Assembly: GCF_000002595.2 (NCBI RefSeq)
Contig: NC_057007.1
Coordinates: forward strand, 2,332,627 to 2,396,626
DNA from: Chlamydomonas reinhardtii
Taxonomy: Eukaryota > Chlorophyta > Chlorophyceae > Chlamydomonadales > Chlamydomonadaceae
Length of the DNA stretch: 64,000 nucleotides
Direction of reading: 5' to 3'
Under the pieces are notes generated by a model. The model did not search any database. It saw only the letters and a program-made list of their open reading frames with translations, and had not been told where the DNA came from. This document shows positions 35,549 to 59,700 of this stretch, piece by piece. How positions within the stretch are numbered: the stretch's first letter is position 1; each line of letters starts with the position of its first letter. A program made the translations under genes and the position numbers.

Positions 35549-38500
35549 CTACAGCCGAGCGCGAGCCGCCTGCGACTCGAGCACCGGCTGCTGCCCCTGC
35601 CCCTGGCTCTGCCCGGACGACGTGCCGTTCCCGCCACCCGCGCCGCCACTCGGCGCCGCCGCCACGCCCGCCGCCGCCACGCCCGCCACCGGCCGCACCC
35701 GGCCCGTCACCAGCATCAGCAGGTCACGAGCGCAGGGCAGCAGCGAGCCCCAGTCCGACGCCAGCGGCTGCTGCTGCTGCTGAGATCCAGATCCAGATGT
35801 CGCAGCAGTGGATCCCGAGGCGGCAGCTGCCGGCAGCTGCTGCCGCCGTACGTCCAGCGGCTTCCAGGCCATGACGTAATCGCCGTGGCCCACGTGGTTG
35901 TACAGCAGGTGCCGTACGGGCACGCCGCAGCTGCGTGTGCGTGTATAGGTGCAGGTGTAGGTTGTAGTGTGTCGTAAGGTGATAGTGGTTGTGGTGGTTG
36001 TGGTCGTGGTTGTGGTTGTGGTGGTGGTTGTGGTGCTTGCAGTGTTGAAGTGGTGGTGTGTGTGCGTGTGTGTGTGGCTGATACTGCCTTCGGACAGGTG
36101 ACACGCGTGTGGCACGAGGCTCCTAACACACATGACAACGTAAGGACCAGATCCAAGGCCACAGCCACAAAGGTGACACAGGTACGGCAATGATGCTCTC
36201 CCAAACGGCTGATCGGCACTCGCCGCTGTTCAACTCACTCCGTAACTCCTATTGACGGCCGCCCGTTTCCCTCCCCTCCCCTCGGGCTCGGGTACGTACC
36301 CCCACCCCCCTCCTTCTATGAACGGCCACCACCCCCTCACCCCCTCCCCTCCCCACCTGTCCAGCCGTGCCACCAGCTCCGCCCCCTCGTGCCAAGGCAC
36401 CATATGGTCTGCGCAGCTGCCCATCACCACACACGGCGGCAGCCAGGCCGCCGCCGCAACCGTGAAGCGAGGCTGCTGCCCCTGCTGCTCCTGCTGCTGC
36501 TGCCGCTGTTGCTGCTGCTGTTGCTGCTGCTCCTGCTGCTGCTGCTGCTGCTGCTGCCGCTGCTGCTGCGGTCCTAATGCAAGGGCTGCAGGAGCGTATG
36601 CGCGGGCGCCGTTGGAGGGAGCGGGGCCGCCGTGAGAGGGGCAGGCGCCAGCGGCGGCGGGCAGGCCGGCACGGGCGGGAATGGCATCTCCCAACAGCTC
36701 AAATGAGTGAAAGAACTCCGTGTGCCGCTGGGGGGTGTGAGCGCCCGGGTGCTTCAGATACTGCCCGCTGCCGCCACCAGCGTTGCCGCACCCCTCCAGC
36801 CGCCCGCTCGCGCCGTCTGCACCTCCTGCCCCAGCCCCAGCCCCCACCGCCGCGGCGGTGGCCTCCGCCTCCGCCACCTCCATCGCCTCCGCCAGAATCA
36901 CGGATGGCGAGGCGGCGGCGAAGCCCGCGGGGCCGCCCACCGCACGCTTCATCATAGACAGCTCGTGCACGTGCCGAGCCTTCTCAAATTCGTAGTGCTT
37001 GGCAATGTCGTACACCGCACTCATCCCAACGAACAGCGCCGGCATTCGTACGTCGACCTCGCCGCGGTGCGGCGCCGCCGCCGCCGCGGCAGCTACAGCC
37101 GCCGCGCCCCGGCTGCTACTGCCGCCGCCACCAACCCCGCTACTGCCGTTGCCGTTGTTGCTGACGTCGGCTTCGTCGTAGGAGGGCTCGACGTCCACGC
37201 CTGGGCGGGGGTGGAGCTGGGAATCGGCGAGTGTGCGGAGCGCGTGCAGGGCCCCGGGCAGGGAGGGCGCGGCGCCGCCCAGCAGGTAGGACCCGGCCTC
37301 CACACCGTCGCCGGCGGGATGGTCAGCGTAGTAGCCCTGTGGGGAGGTGGGGAGGTGGGGCGGTGGGGAGGTGGGGGAGTGGGCGAGGGATGTGTGAAAA
37401 AAATGGAGTGAAGGGGAGGAGGTTACTTTCAGCATTCCAGGCTTATGGGTCGCTGGCAGGACGTGCTGTTTGAAGGGCACATGGCGCGGGGAGCGGGGAG
37501 GTCCGGGAGGCAGCTTGCCAGGTTGTAGATGGATGGGGGCTGGGGGACGCGATGCGAAGAATGAGGCTGAAACTGTAAAGGGTAGGTGATTGCGAGCCGC
37601 AATCGCAACGCCTACACTGGCGGATAGGCATGGGCAGGCAGGCACACGCACACACACGCACGGCCCTCCGAAGCCACAACACACCCCTTGTCCCCCTGTC
37701 CGCAAGGCGGGCACCGTCACGCCACCACGTTGGCCAATGCGCGCACCTGCGGCTCCTCCTCCTTTGCGGCCTGCGCCCGCCGCTGCGGCGCTGGCCAGTG
37801 CGGGGCTTCTGTGGCCGCACGGCTCTCCGCGCGGCCGCCGGTCTCCACAGCCTGCTGGACCGCCACTGTCGCTCCGGCGCCTGCAGCCACCGCGGCCGCG
37901 GCCGCGGCCGCAGGCCGCGCCGGCGGCGCCAGCTGCGCCGGCGGCGCCGCCGCGGCTGCCGCCGCGGCGCGGCGCAGCAGCGCCCATGCCACGAGGTGCC
38001 CTCCTGCGGAGTGCCCGACCGCGGAGACGCGGGCGGGGTCTCCGCCGTACTCGGCCACATGGTCTAGGGTCCAGGAGAGGGCGGCGCTCACCTCCTCCAC
38101 CATCGTGCCTGTGTGCGTTGACATTATTGCTGTTGGTGGTGTTGTGGTGGTGAGAGTGAGAGCAACGACGGTGTGGTTTGATCTCGTTGCGATGTGCGGT
38201 ATACGGTAGGTTGGCGTAATTGTAGTTCACTATCACTGCGCTGTGCTGCCCTGCCCCACTGCACTCCCTGCCCCACTGCCCGTCATCCCACCCGTCAACG
38301 CCCCACTGCAGCACTGCCCATCACCCACCCGTCAGCGCGTCCGGGTACAGGGTGTAGGTGGGCACAACCACAATCAGGCCTGCGGGGAGCAGCGGAAGTT
38401 ACATTCAGCGGAGCATGAGGGGGGAGCCGTTCATGGAGAACGCAGTGATGTGGGCGGAGGAACTCCAACAAACGCGCCGCCTGTGACCGCACCTGCCCCC

Positions 38501-40500
38501 TCCCCCAGGTTTTTCCTGCTGCTCTTCCCATTCCCACTGGTTGGTTCTGGCCCTGGGCTTGGGCACATACCTCCCACCCACATCCACCCGCCCCAGCTCC
38601 TCACGCACCCTGCTGCGCCAGGCGAGTGGCCATAGGCGCGTACTGCCACGTCTCGCCACTCGCCCACACGCCCCCATGCACGAAGAACACCACAGGACGC
38701 AACGGCGCCTGTCCCTGCGCCTGCGCTTGGCCTTGCCCTTGCGAAGCGGCAGTAGCAGCAGTAGCAGCGCCAGCAGTAGCGGTGGCACCCGCAGCAGTAG
38801 CGGCAGTAGCAGCCGGTGGCTGTAACTCGCTGAGCGGCACGTAGATGTCAGCGTAGTTGCGGGCGGCGGGGCCGTAGCGCACCTGCCGTGCTACAGCCAC
38901 GCCGTCCCGGGCCAGCGGCAGCCGCCGCCGCTGCTGCTGCAGCGCCGCCGCCGCCACGTCGGGGGCCGTGCCTGCCGGCGGCGGCTCCAGGGCCGGAAGG
39001 CGCCTGTGGGAGGTCATTGACATGGTGGTGGTTGTGGTTGTGGCTGTGGTGGTTGTGGTGGGGGAGGGTTTGGTATTCCAATCCAAACTAGACCAAGACC
39101 CAGAACCAGCCCAGGGAGGTTGCGTATAGTGAGGGTAGTGAAGTGGAACATGGCACAGCCTCCATATAACCGCATGCAACCTGGACCAAGACCAGCCATC
39201 TCACACCAGGACGATGAGGTGCAAACTCCCGCACACATGAAGCGCGTTTCCTTTATGCTCTCTTTTAACATACTCGCCACGCACTTGTAAATGGACATGG
39301 AGTACAGCCCGTAGGGCGCCAGCGCCACAATTGCCGCCAGCTCCGCGCCTGCCGTCGCGGGATTGCGCGTTTGCGAGTCACGTGCGTGTCGTATGTCGCA
39401 TGAAGCACGCCGCACAGGTCGAGCGAGGATTCGGTGGTGCACGTCTCGCCCCAAACTCCGCGCACGCACATCTCAGTGGCACCCACGTCACGCGTTGGGC
39501 TGTACGGCAAAAGGTTGTTACAAACCCCTATTTATATGCCTTCAAGGCTTCAACAAAACTGAGGCACGACAGGGAATACTTGGGCGTTAAGACAACACAA
39601 TGGCAGCCGGGTAGCAGGACGCCAGGACAGACGCGCTCACGGGGAGCCACTCACCCAGGATGCGAGCCACCCGCGCCGTGCGGGCCAGCCGCGGGGCCAG
39701 CTCTGAGCCGGCGCTGTCAATGTCCGCCTGTACCGTGAGTGTATGTGTATGTGTGCGCGTGTGAGAGGTTTGGTCCGAGAATAGGCAGTCCCTTCGGCAA
39801 CCAGTCAGACAATCTGTCAGCCGGAAGGTGAGTGCCACCGATCTGGGTTGGGGTTTGGCGTCCGTTTGGCATGTGCGTGCATCACACAGGTGTGTGCGTA
39901 TGTGCGTGCATCACACAGGTGTGTGCGTGCGTGCGTGTGGATGCCTGGCGTAATGCCCGGTGGTTTGACTCCACCAAGGCGCGAGGTGGATTGAATCCGC
40001 CCCGGCACACAGTCTGCCTGGCCCCGGCCCTGGCAGGCCTGCTATCTGGGTTTCGGGTAGCTTGGGATTGGAAAAGCTACATCCCCGCTCAGCTCTTCAC
40101 GTCCAAACCCCGACCCAGCAGCATCAGACGCTCTGCAGAGACAGCTGCAGTGCTGAACTGGTTCCGCACATGTGCTGCTGCTTTTGCTGTTGTTACCTAG
40201 TGCTACTGCTGCTGTTCCCTTGTACTGCTAGCTCGCTGTAAACAAACCTCACGGCTCGCGCACCTTGGCTCCTTTCAGCGCCTCACTGAGGAAGGAAGAC
40301 ATGACGACTGAGCGACGCCCTGTGCCGCCGGCAGTCTGGAATGGCGGAGGTAGGTCGCGAGGGCGCGGCGCTAGCCCGCTCCGCTGGGCAGGCGCAAGGC
40401 CCACAAGCCTTCGGATTTGGGTCGGGTTCACCGGCCCGGCGCGTAGCGGCTGAGCTAGCTTTCGCGGACCGCGAAGGGCCGGGCGGCTGGCCCGGAGCAT
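35549..40500 (-). CDS. Alpha/beta hydrolase, isoprenylcysteine methylesterase-like, with N-terminal presequence (847 aa)
   Basis: Eight minus-strand exons (40264-40500, 39655-39727, 39285-39348, 38609-39003, 38329-38379, 37747-38108, 36357-37336, 35549-35930; 2,544 nt, phases consistent). The Arg/Ala/Pro-rich N-terminus (MLRASRPALRGPRKLAQPLR) looks like an organellar transit peptide. A hydrophobic segment follows (ELAAIVALAPYGLYSMSIY). The hydrolase core has the oxyanion HGGVW motif (~233), the nucleophile elbow GHSAGGH (Ser ~307), a likely acid segment (MGSCADHMVPW) and the catalytic His in YNHVGHGDYV (~734). This order matches alpha/beta-hydrolase fold 3 and the ICME-like esterases that demethylate prenylcysteine. 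About 390 residues of Ala/Gly/Gln-rich sequence, including a long poly-Gln, sit between Ser and the acid region. The true substrate is unproven; a general carboxylesterase is the alternative. Confidence 0.86.
36478..36572 (-). repeat. CAG/CTG trinucleotide tract coding poly-Gln
   Basis: CTGCTG-type repeats, read as CAG on the coding minus strand, give about 25 Gln with a few Arg and Glu inside the hydrolase insert. It keeps the frame open. Confidence 0.85.
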
Positions 40501-41098
40501 GAGCCGGGGCGCCGTGCGCGTGCAGGCGTTTTCGGTCAGGTGGCAACTACTCTGCGCGTCAAGCCTCCGCGCTGTCTCGGCTCACTACTATGCTACTTAC
40601 TAGCCAGTGGGTTAGTCCTCAGGGTGCGTCGGAGCAAAAGGGTAGGGAGGCCCGCGAGGGTTGTGATGGATATCTAGAACTGTACCGTGCGCTATTACCA
40701 TGGTAATCGGTAACTAGCAGTTCATGATTACCCCTTGCAGCGGCGGGAGCAGGCACTAACATCAAACGCCGATCGAGGTGACCTCGGAGCTGCTCATCAG
40801 ACAAAAACCGGAAGCCGTCTTCACACTCGTTCTGCTTCTAGTTGCGCTGAATACAGTATCAAGCCATAAACACATTCGAACGAGGCATACACGGGCTGGG
40901 GTCACGTAGTAGTGGGGCTTGGCCACCGGAGCGAAACTTCGCTCGAGTTTTTCCGCTGAACGAGTTGACCGGCACCATTTGCCTTTCAATCTCGTCTATG
41001 AAGTATGAATCCTGCATAGGGTCAACGCTAGCTCTAGCGCCTGCTGCGGTTCGGGCTTTTAGCTGCCGAGACTTCTCTCTAGTGCGCTCACGGCTGTG
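40501..41098. promoter_or_regulatory. Divergent promoter region between hydrolase and EDR2-like gene
   Basis: These 598 bp separate the start codons of two divergent genes. They are AT-richer than the coding flanks and show no supported exon. Confidence 0.5.
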
Positions 41099-52575
<11,477 letters not shown>

Positions 52576-54156
52576 GTAAGCGAGGCGGCGCGTGCAGGGT
52601 CCCGTGTGCTGCTAATTGCTGATGGGTGCCGCTAATTGCTGCTGATCGCTGATGGGTGTACTTGTTGGGTGTATGTTGGGTATGGGTGGCGGCGGTGTCG
52701 TGGCGTGGAGCGCCGGCGGCACAGCGGCTTGGAGGTTGGGGGCTTTGCGCAAGTGTGGATCTGGATCGAGAAAGAGTGAGGGTATCTGCTTGGGGTGGAG
52801 GGCAAAGCTTCTCGTAGGGCGCGTGAAGGCGCAATCTTCACTTGAGTCGATTTAAGGTGTATTTGATCACAACAGAGGAGTCGCACTATCGCTTGGATGC
52901 ATGCGTACGTGAGTTTAAGAGTGAGTTTCCCGACGCTTGCAGGACGGGCCTGTGTTTCTTTTGCGCGAGTAGCAGTAACAATGATCCGTGAATGCAAATA
53001 ACAGACGCGACTTCTGCCTCTGTGGCTGGTGAACAGCTGTGCCTCATGAGGTGCTAACGCGATGGGGTAGAGATGGGCAGGTGGCTGGCGTGTGCGCAGG
53101 TCGATGCCACCAAGCAACCTGCGTCCGTGAGTCCAACTGCAAGCAATGGGGCATGCCGCGCGTGCGGGCGCGCATAGACGAAAGGACGAGGTGTGCTATG
53201 AAGTCAGTGTGATCCATCTGCATGGCTAGAGCGAGCTCAAACGTGTGCGGGCTGCTTCTTGCTGTGGTACGCATTGTCGGCTGATGCGGACGGGGTCGAG
53301 TTGTTTTGGTGTGCCCCGCTTTATGGCTGCCGCCGCCCCTTGCTTTCACGATTGCGCTTGTACTGAGCTACCTTCCGATGCGGGACAGGAGGAGGAAGAC
53401 AGCGGCCCCAAGACTTGCAATTGGAGCAGCAGCATTTTGTGCCTTGCTATCAGCGGTAATCTACATGTAGCGCCGTAATGCCGCTCGCAGAATGGGAGGG
53501 CGCGTGCCATTGAATGCACAGGTGGAGCGCCGTCTGTAATCGCCATTCCGCTCCGCTGACTCCTCGCCCCTCCAACCTCTTCCTGCCCCTGCCCAGCTGC
53601 CTCCCAGCTTCTTCCCTGGCGCTGCTGCCGCGGCTGCGCCGGCGCTGCTCACGGCGCCGGCGCCGCAGCCTGCGGGCCAGTAACCGTGACAGTACCGCTC
53701 TTCTTCATCCTTCAATTGAGAAGTCCACGAGTGGCCGCATCCTATGTTGTAGAACGTCAGAACGTATGCTGCTTGCGTGCCGGCCTGCTAGCGGACCGAT
53801 TGCCGCATCACCCACATGAAAGCTGCCGGAAGGGGGGGGGCGATTGTCAGCGAGTTCTGGTCGCGCGATGTGTATTTGCGACAAGCAATGAAGCATTGAA
53901 CATCGCTGCCACAAAAAGTAATTCTGTGCGGCTTGTTTGGACACTATCGGGTCAAAATCCGCCGTGTCGTATCCCGCTTGTCCCCTTGCCAGCGCTCCAA
54001 CGCATATTACAATCCTAATTGGCTTTGCATACAGTCCTTTGTAGTTACATACTGTGCGTGTAGTTCCTTTCACTCCGTCACTCTGCCCTGCTCCGTCACA
54101 AGCCACTCTAGAGTTCACTTGTCCTAGTGTCCTTCCTGTGCATTGGCCGGTCCATA
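52576..54156. other. Mostly unannotated region after the EDR2-like gene
   Basis: Holds the EDR2-like 3' UTR; a TGTAA at 53535-53539 is the first clear poly(A) candidate. Two weak coding hints lie inside. A plus-strand ATG at about 53322 opens MAAAAPCFHDCACTELPSDA. A short Pro/Ala-rich stretch at about 53599-53685 (LPPSFFPGAAAAAAPALLTA) ends in TAA. I could not join them in phase, so I do not call a gene. Confidence 0.35.
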
Positions 54157-54753
54157 ATGCCAAAGAGCCGTAGCGGTTCTACAAAGAAGGCGTGAACGCG
54201 CTTGCTCGTCGGAGCCGGGAATACGTAAGTCGAGCCAGCCATTAAGTACCGGGCTGAATTGGGGCTGAATTGCAAGGCTTATGATCCGAACGGTGTGCTT
54301 CGGCCGACATGCAGGCCCCTGCCAGCCCGGACCTCGCCCAGCGCATTCAGCATGCCCGCGAGCTCCGAGGGCAGCAGCACCAGCCGGAGCAGGACAGGGA
54401 GCAGGAGCAGGAGCAGAAGCCACCGAAACTCCAGGAAGCAGCGCCCTCCTAGCGCTGTTGCGGACGGGCGCTGGCTCGCCCTGGGGCTCAGCGTGGGGCT
54501 GGGCTGCATCGGCGTGGGGCTGGGCTGCATCGGCGTGGGGCTGGGCTGCGGCCTCAAGAGTGGCCTGCGCAGCATCGGCGGTGGGCTGCGTAGCATCGGC
54601 GGTGGGCTGCGTGGGCTGGGCAGGGAATCCTTCGCCAAGGAAGGCAGCACCCTTAAGGATGCGTCCGCGAGTTTTGGGTCCAACTTCGGGTCCAACTTTG
54701 GAGTTAACTTTGGGGCCAACTTCGGCACCAAAATGCGAGAAGACGAGAACTGA
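54157..54753 (+). CDS. Possible small Ser/Arg-rich membrane protein with Gly-repeat segments (157 aa)
   Basis: Two exons, 54157-54191 and 54315-54753, join in phase (donor GTGAAC, acceptor CATGCAG; 474 nt). The N-terminus is basic and Ser-rich (MPKSRSGSTKKAPLP), followed by an RS-like run (SRSRTGSRSRSRSHRNSRK). A Gly-rich hydrophobic segment with a repeated LGCIGVG unit follows at about residues 90-112, which could span a membrane. Then come repeats of LRSIGGG, then FGSNFGSNFGVNFGANFGTK, and a charged end (MREDEN). I recognise no family. The same DNA is open in other frames on both strands because of its repeats, so coding status is uncertain. A 47-codon frame from the ATG at 54309 is an alternative. 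Confidence 0.42.
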
Positions 54754-55685
54754 GCATGCACAGAATGCCGGGCCTGTTGGTAAGAGGTTGTGGGCATGAT
54801 GTGGGCTGCTTCGGCCGGCTCATCAGTAGTGGGCGGGTGTTCACCGCGGGTCCGCGGCTGTGGTTGACGAGTGGTGGGACGGTCCCGGACGCGATTGGGC
54901 CGATGAACAGCTCGTCATTTGTTAAGGCTAGAGAATGACGAGTGGCAACACGGAACTCCAACGGGTATGCTGCATGCAGGGAGGATGCCCAGTCAAACTT
55001 CGTGTAGGAATGTACGTATGCGGTGGTAATGTGCCGGGCTCATAACGTCGTGGGCAAACCGCTGGCAGGGGCCGAGTTGCACCTACCCCCATCGCACATA
55101 CCTGCACGCCTGCATCGGCGCGGCCATGGCCGATTGGCCGCCATTCCTGATGAGCTGCAGATGGGCGCTTCCCGTTCTCTGCCGCCGGCAGGAGGCATTG
55201 AAGGGTACGGAGGGCACGGAGGGCAATACGTGGTACATATGCGGATATGCCCGAGGGCAGCTTGTCGGTGCACCGCGACGGCGGCGGGCCTGTGCCTGGG
55301 TGTGTGATGGGACAGGGTGATTGGGTGATGATGAGGCGGCGCGACAGGGCGCGAAGCAGGTCAGCAGTCGTGGAGCAACTCAGGGCAACCGGTGTACATG
55401 GCAAAAGGCTAGGCAGCTAGGCTAACAGATGCCGGGGTGAGGCCATCACGGGAGTGCGGGATCAGGGCGGGCGCGGCAGGGGTCCTGCTTGGCGACCGAA
55501 TGCTGATTAAAGCGGTGTGACTTTGTGTTCCCCATGCCGACGGTCGCAGCACCGCACGTTTACTGATATTAGTTACATTGTGCTAATTGGAACTTAAGTT
55601 TAATCAGGTTTAATGGCTGTTGACGCGCCGTGCGTAGATTTGCTCTCCCTGGTCGCAGGATGACTTAGCGCAGGATGAGATAGCA

Positions 55686-55718
55686 ATGTTGCGTACTTTT
55701 CAAGCAAGTCAATAACAA
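55686..55718 (+). repeat. Module R5, short copy
   Basis: TGTTGCGTACTTTTCAAGCA followed by AGTCAATAACAAT, matching the right ends of the copies at 56436 and 58700. Confidence 0.6.
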
Positions 55719-56435
55719 TGATCGGTTTTACTCATCAGCACCTTAGTGGCTCCTGCAAGCCTGCCTGCAAGGGGGGCTCCGTCCGCACGCCCGCACGTTG
55801 CTGCCCCGTCGAACTCGTTGTTTCCATGGAGCGTGAAGAAGGAGGATTGGGCAGCTTTCCTCAGGTGAGTCCATCGCAAGAGTCTGTATCAGCAGCAGCA
55901 GCAGCAGCGGCGGCGGCGGCATTTTGAATCATGGGGCGCGGGTGGAACAAGTGCAAGGGCGGGGGATGAGCGTTCCCTGTGCGCACAGACACAGGCGTTC
56001 ATTGGGTTGGTGGACACGAGTCGGCACGGTGGGTGTGTGATGGGACAGTGTTAACTGTTAAGGCAGGTTGGTGAAGTCCCGCAGGGTGCAGCTGCTTCCC
56101 AGACCCCAGAAGATGGCAAACAATTTGCAACGGCTGGTCGAACACCGGAGTTGATGCACCAAAAAGTTGCTGGCTGGCTGGAAGTTTGCTGCTGCGCATT
56201 CCTCACGGCACGGTGGGTAGGCAATTGGGAAGTAGTTAGGCAGAGAGGCGCCGGGTGGCTGCTTGGGGTAAAAATAGACGCTGGGTGGCACAGAGGTACG
56301 GAGGCACGTGCACATACAAAACGGTATCGGAAGGTCATTTCGGTGACTCAACCCGCAAGGCCATTACCTCCCCTGGCCATTACGGAACTCAACCGGTCGC
56401 TGCTCATGCTCACGCTTTTCTTTTGCTTGTGCTAC

Positions 56436-56503
56436 CTGGCCTCGGCTCTACAACGTCATGCTCGCTTGTGCGTGTTGCGTTCTTTCAAGCATATCAATAA
56501 TAA
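56436..56503 (+). repeat. Module R5, copy upstream of GT90-2
   Basis: TGGCCTCGGCTCTACAACGT, then CATGCTCGCTTGTGCGTGTT, then GCGTTCTTTCAAGCATATCA. It is near-identical to the copy inside GT90-2 intron 6. Confidence 0.75.
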
Positions 56504-56771
56504 CCTGCGAGCCGTAGGAAACGGTGAAGTCTTTTCGACGCAGCACGGCGTTCACTCATGGCCGTCCTGGGCCAGTGTCTTGCGTTCACAGCGTCAGGCT
56601 ACATGGGGCGTTCGGTTGTGCCATTGCAAAACCGCGGGGGGAGGGAGGGGGCACAGGGAGGCACGGGGAAGTGCCACACGTGGGGTGCCACCGTGGGGTG
56701 CCACGCTGCTGTCGGTCTGGCCAGTTACTTCTAGACGAAATTTGCTTCACTAGTATGCTTAAGTCAGTTAA

Positions 56772-59700
56772 ATGCAGGGATACACGATGGCACTACCACG
56801 AGAGCTCCCGGTCGTTGTTGTATGCGTTTCCTTACTGCTCGACTCGCTCGCCTCAGCGGTCGCCTCGGCGAACGAGCAGACGCTGCCACCACCAGCTCTG
56901 CCCCACGTCGCTGCACCTTTAAATTCAATATCTCCCTGGAACATACATACGGAGGACTGGGAGCAGTTCTTGCGGTGGGTGGACATTCCATTTCGGACAT
57001 CATTTAGCTGGTCAAGCTGAATGGAGCCTGCGGATGCCTCTGGATCCAGTAGACATACGATAATTCGCTTTGTGGAACTGCATCGCAGAGACAACTTGGA
57101 GGCAGACCTGAAGCCCTGGCGCGCGAGGGTGCCGCTCACCTCATCAGAGATTCCCAAGTTGTTGCTGTATTACCATAATGTAAGCTAAATCTCGATGGGG
57201 TCGTGTTGCATCGTTTCTTGGGTGGCGTGCGTGCCCGACCGGGAGACGTAGTGTGACGTTTTACGATAGCGGGCTCTTCCAGACCGTTCCAAATTAAAGG
57301 CATGCAAGCGCGGCGCGGTGGTGGCCCACCTGATCAGACAGCGGTGCGCTGTGTTATGTCAACACCTGCTCTGCTGTTCTTGACTGCGCTGCAGGAGGTC
57401 AAGCTGGCTCCTCACATTCTGGTGGTTAGTGCGTGCGTGCAGCTATAACCACATCGGGTCGCTCGGGTAGCTTTTGTTTGCGAGCCGGGAGGCAGGCAAC
57501 AGGGTTGAAAGTTGCACGCTATGCAGGAGGGATGACAGGGCTGGTGCTCCTGCTGCGTTACTTGGTATTGAAATCTCCATTGCCTCGCTGACCGCACGTG
57601 TCATGCCGCCGCACACGCGTGCCAACTGCCAACCCCCGGCCACCACCACATGCCTGTCAAGCAACTCCTTCCCCCCATGGGCCGTCCTCCACCAACCAAC
57701 CAACCACCTAACACATACGCGCGCTCACGCACACGCAGCTGCTACTGGTGTACAACAACCGCCTGTACTGGATAACGCACCCGGACGGGCGAGCGCAGCT
57801 AGAGCTGCCGGAACGCGCCAGCCAGTACGTGAGTTTACCGTACGGCAGAGAGCAGGGCGTGTGCCGAGATGTGCGTGTGCATGTGTGTTTTCACTCTCTT
57901 GGTGCGCGGGATTGTGCGTGCTGATCTCTTTGGTGGCAGGGAGCATGTCGGGTTGGGCTTTCGCCTCCACGTACGCGCGCGCACGTGCTCCGTCCCTCCG
58001 GCGGCGCCCTGCCTATTTGCCGCCGTGCGACCATACGTTTCCGCAGATGCACCAACTAGACCGGCACCTGGGCAAGGTGCTGCGGGCTGGGCGGCTGCAG
58101 CTTCCCAATGTGCTCTTCATCTACAACACTGATGACAACGCGTGAGTGCCTGCCTGCTGCCGGGTCGTTGGCTTGTGCGATGTGTATATGCACATTTGGC
58201 GAGTGCGTCAAGAAAGCTTAATGGGCGTCAGCAGCTCTCCTTGCCTAGCTCACCTGCCAATCGCTGCTGCTGCACAAACCCACAGGTTGCGGATCGGCAA
58301 CCCCAACCGCAACATCACGGTCCCACCCTTCAGCCTGTGCAAGTCACAGGGCTTCTTTCACGGTGATGACCTCGACATCCTGGTTCCGCAGGTGGGCGGG
58401 TGCGTGGGGGTGGGGGGTCGGGGCTGGCTGCGTGTAGGCAACAGCAGGGACGTCCTGCCTGGCGCCGCCGGTGGGTGCGTGATGCATGGGTCCATCCGGC
58501 GGCACCTGATACTGCGTTAAAAGGCGTGGAAAGGCAAGTTGTAGTTGTCTTTTTTGCTAGGTGCATGGTCCGAATGTATGGATCCAGGCTAAACCTAGCT
58601 GCAGCCAGCAGGGCCCAGGTAGGGGAGAAGCTCCCCGGATGGAAAGCCAGTGGACCAGCGGCTGTTGGACCATTGGGGCTGCTACTGGAGCTAGCTTACT
58701 GGCCTCGGCTCTACAACGTCATGCTCGCTTGTGCGTGTTGCGTATTTCTTCAAGCACGTCAATAATAGCCGCTGTTAACAATGGCTGGCTGCGCGGAATG
58801 TTTTGCGCAGATGATCGCCATCCCGGATGCGTTGCACATTGTGCCGTGGCACCTCAAGAAGGACCTGGGTGAGTTGGTGGTGGTATAACAGTGGGCTGTG
58901 GGGAGTGTAGCAACAAGGGCGGGGCCAGTACCGGTATCGGTATTCAGCCGCCTGTTTCACGGCGTGTGAACCAGTAGTTGAGAATGTGTGTGGCTGCTGG
59001 CGCGCGTTGCTGGCACGTCACACGGCTTTGCCCCTGGTTTTGTTTTTTTACCATCTTGAAAAGCAGCGTTTTCCTATCTAGTATCCTTCAGACCTGCGTA
59101 GCTTCATTGCGATTGGAGTGAGCCCAATCTTTGCCTTGCTGTGCAGCCTTCTTCCGCGGTGTGCCGAGCTGCTCCCGCATGTGGGAGCACACTTACAAGC
59201 GCGAGGAGGCGTGTTCCCGCATGCACCTGGCGTACCTGTCGGAACGGGACCGGCGCGCGGGCAACGCCACAGCACTGGATGTGGGGCTGGCCGACGAGTA
59301 CAAGGTGGTGGGCGAGAAAAAGGTGCGTGCGTGCGTACCGTTCCTGCACGCCTGCAGATACCGGAGTTACTGGGGAGGTACGATGGGTAGTGCCGTCATC
59401 CAGCGCTCGTGCATGCTCCATTGCGGGCCGGAATGAATCTTTAGATGTAATGGATGCAATGGCACTGGCACCAAGCAGGTCACCGGCATTATGCGGTTTG
59501 ACCCTGACTGCCGGCATGACTCGGCCGCAGTCCACGCCTTACGAGCTGCCCAAGTATGACCGGGTGCCACTCGAGACGCATGCACACTACAAGTGGCTCC
59601 TCAATCTTGAGGTATGCGGGCGGGAGATGCGGCGTGCGCGCAAACACGGCGGGGAGATCCGGAAGATGGCGTGTTTCCTTCATTGTGCTCTCCCGCAGGC

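Larger units (their letters stand above)
54754..56771. other. Intergenic region upstream of GT90-2 with module R5
   Basis: About 2 kb with no supported gene. A short frame at 55827-55865 (MEREEGGLGSFPQ followed by GTGAGT) could be a stray exon but nothing joins to it. It contains two of the three copies of module R5 (55686-55718 and 56436-56503). The GT90-2 promoter must lie at the right end. Confidence 0.4.
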
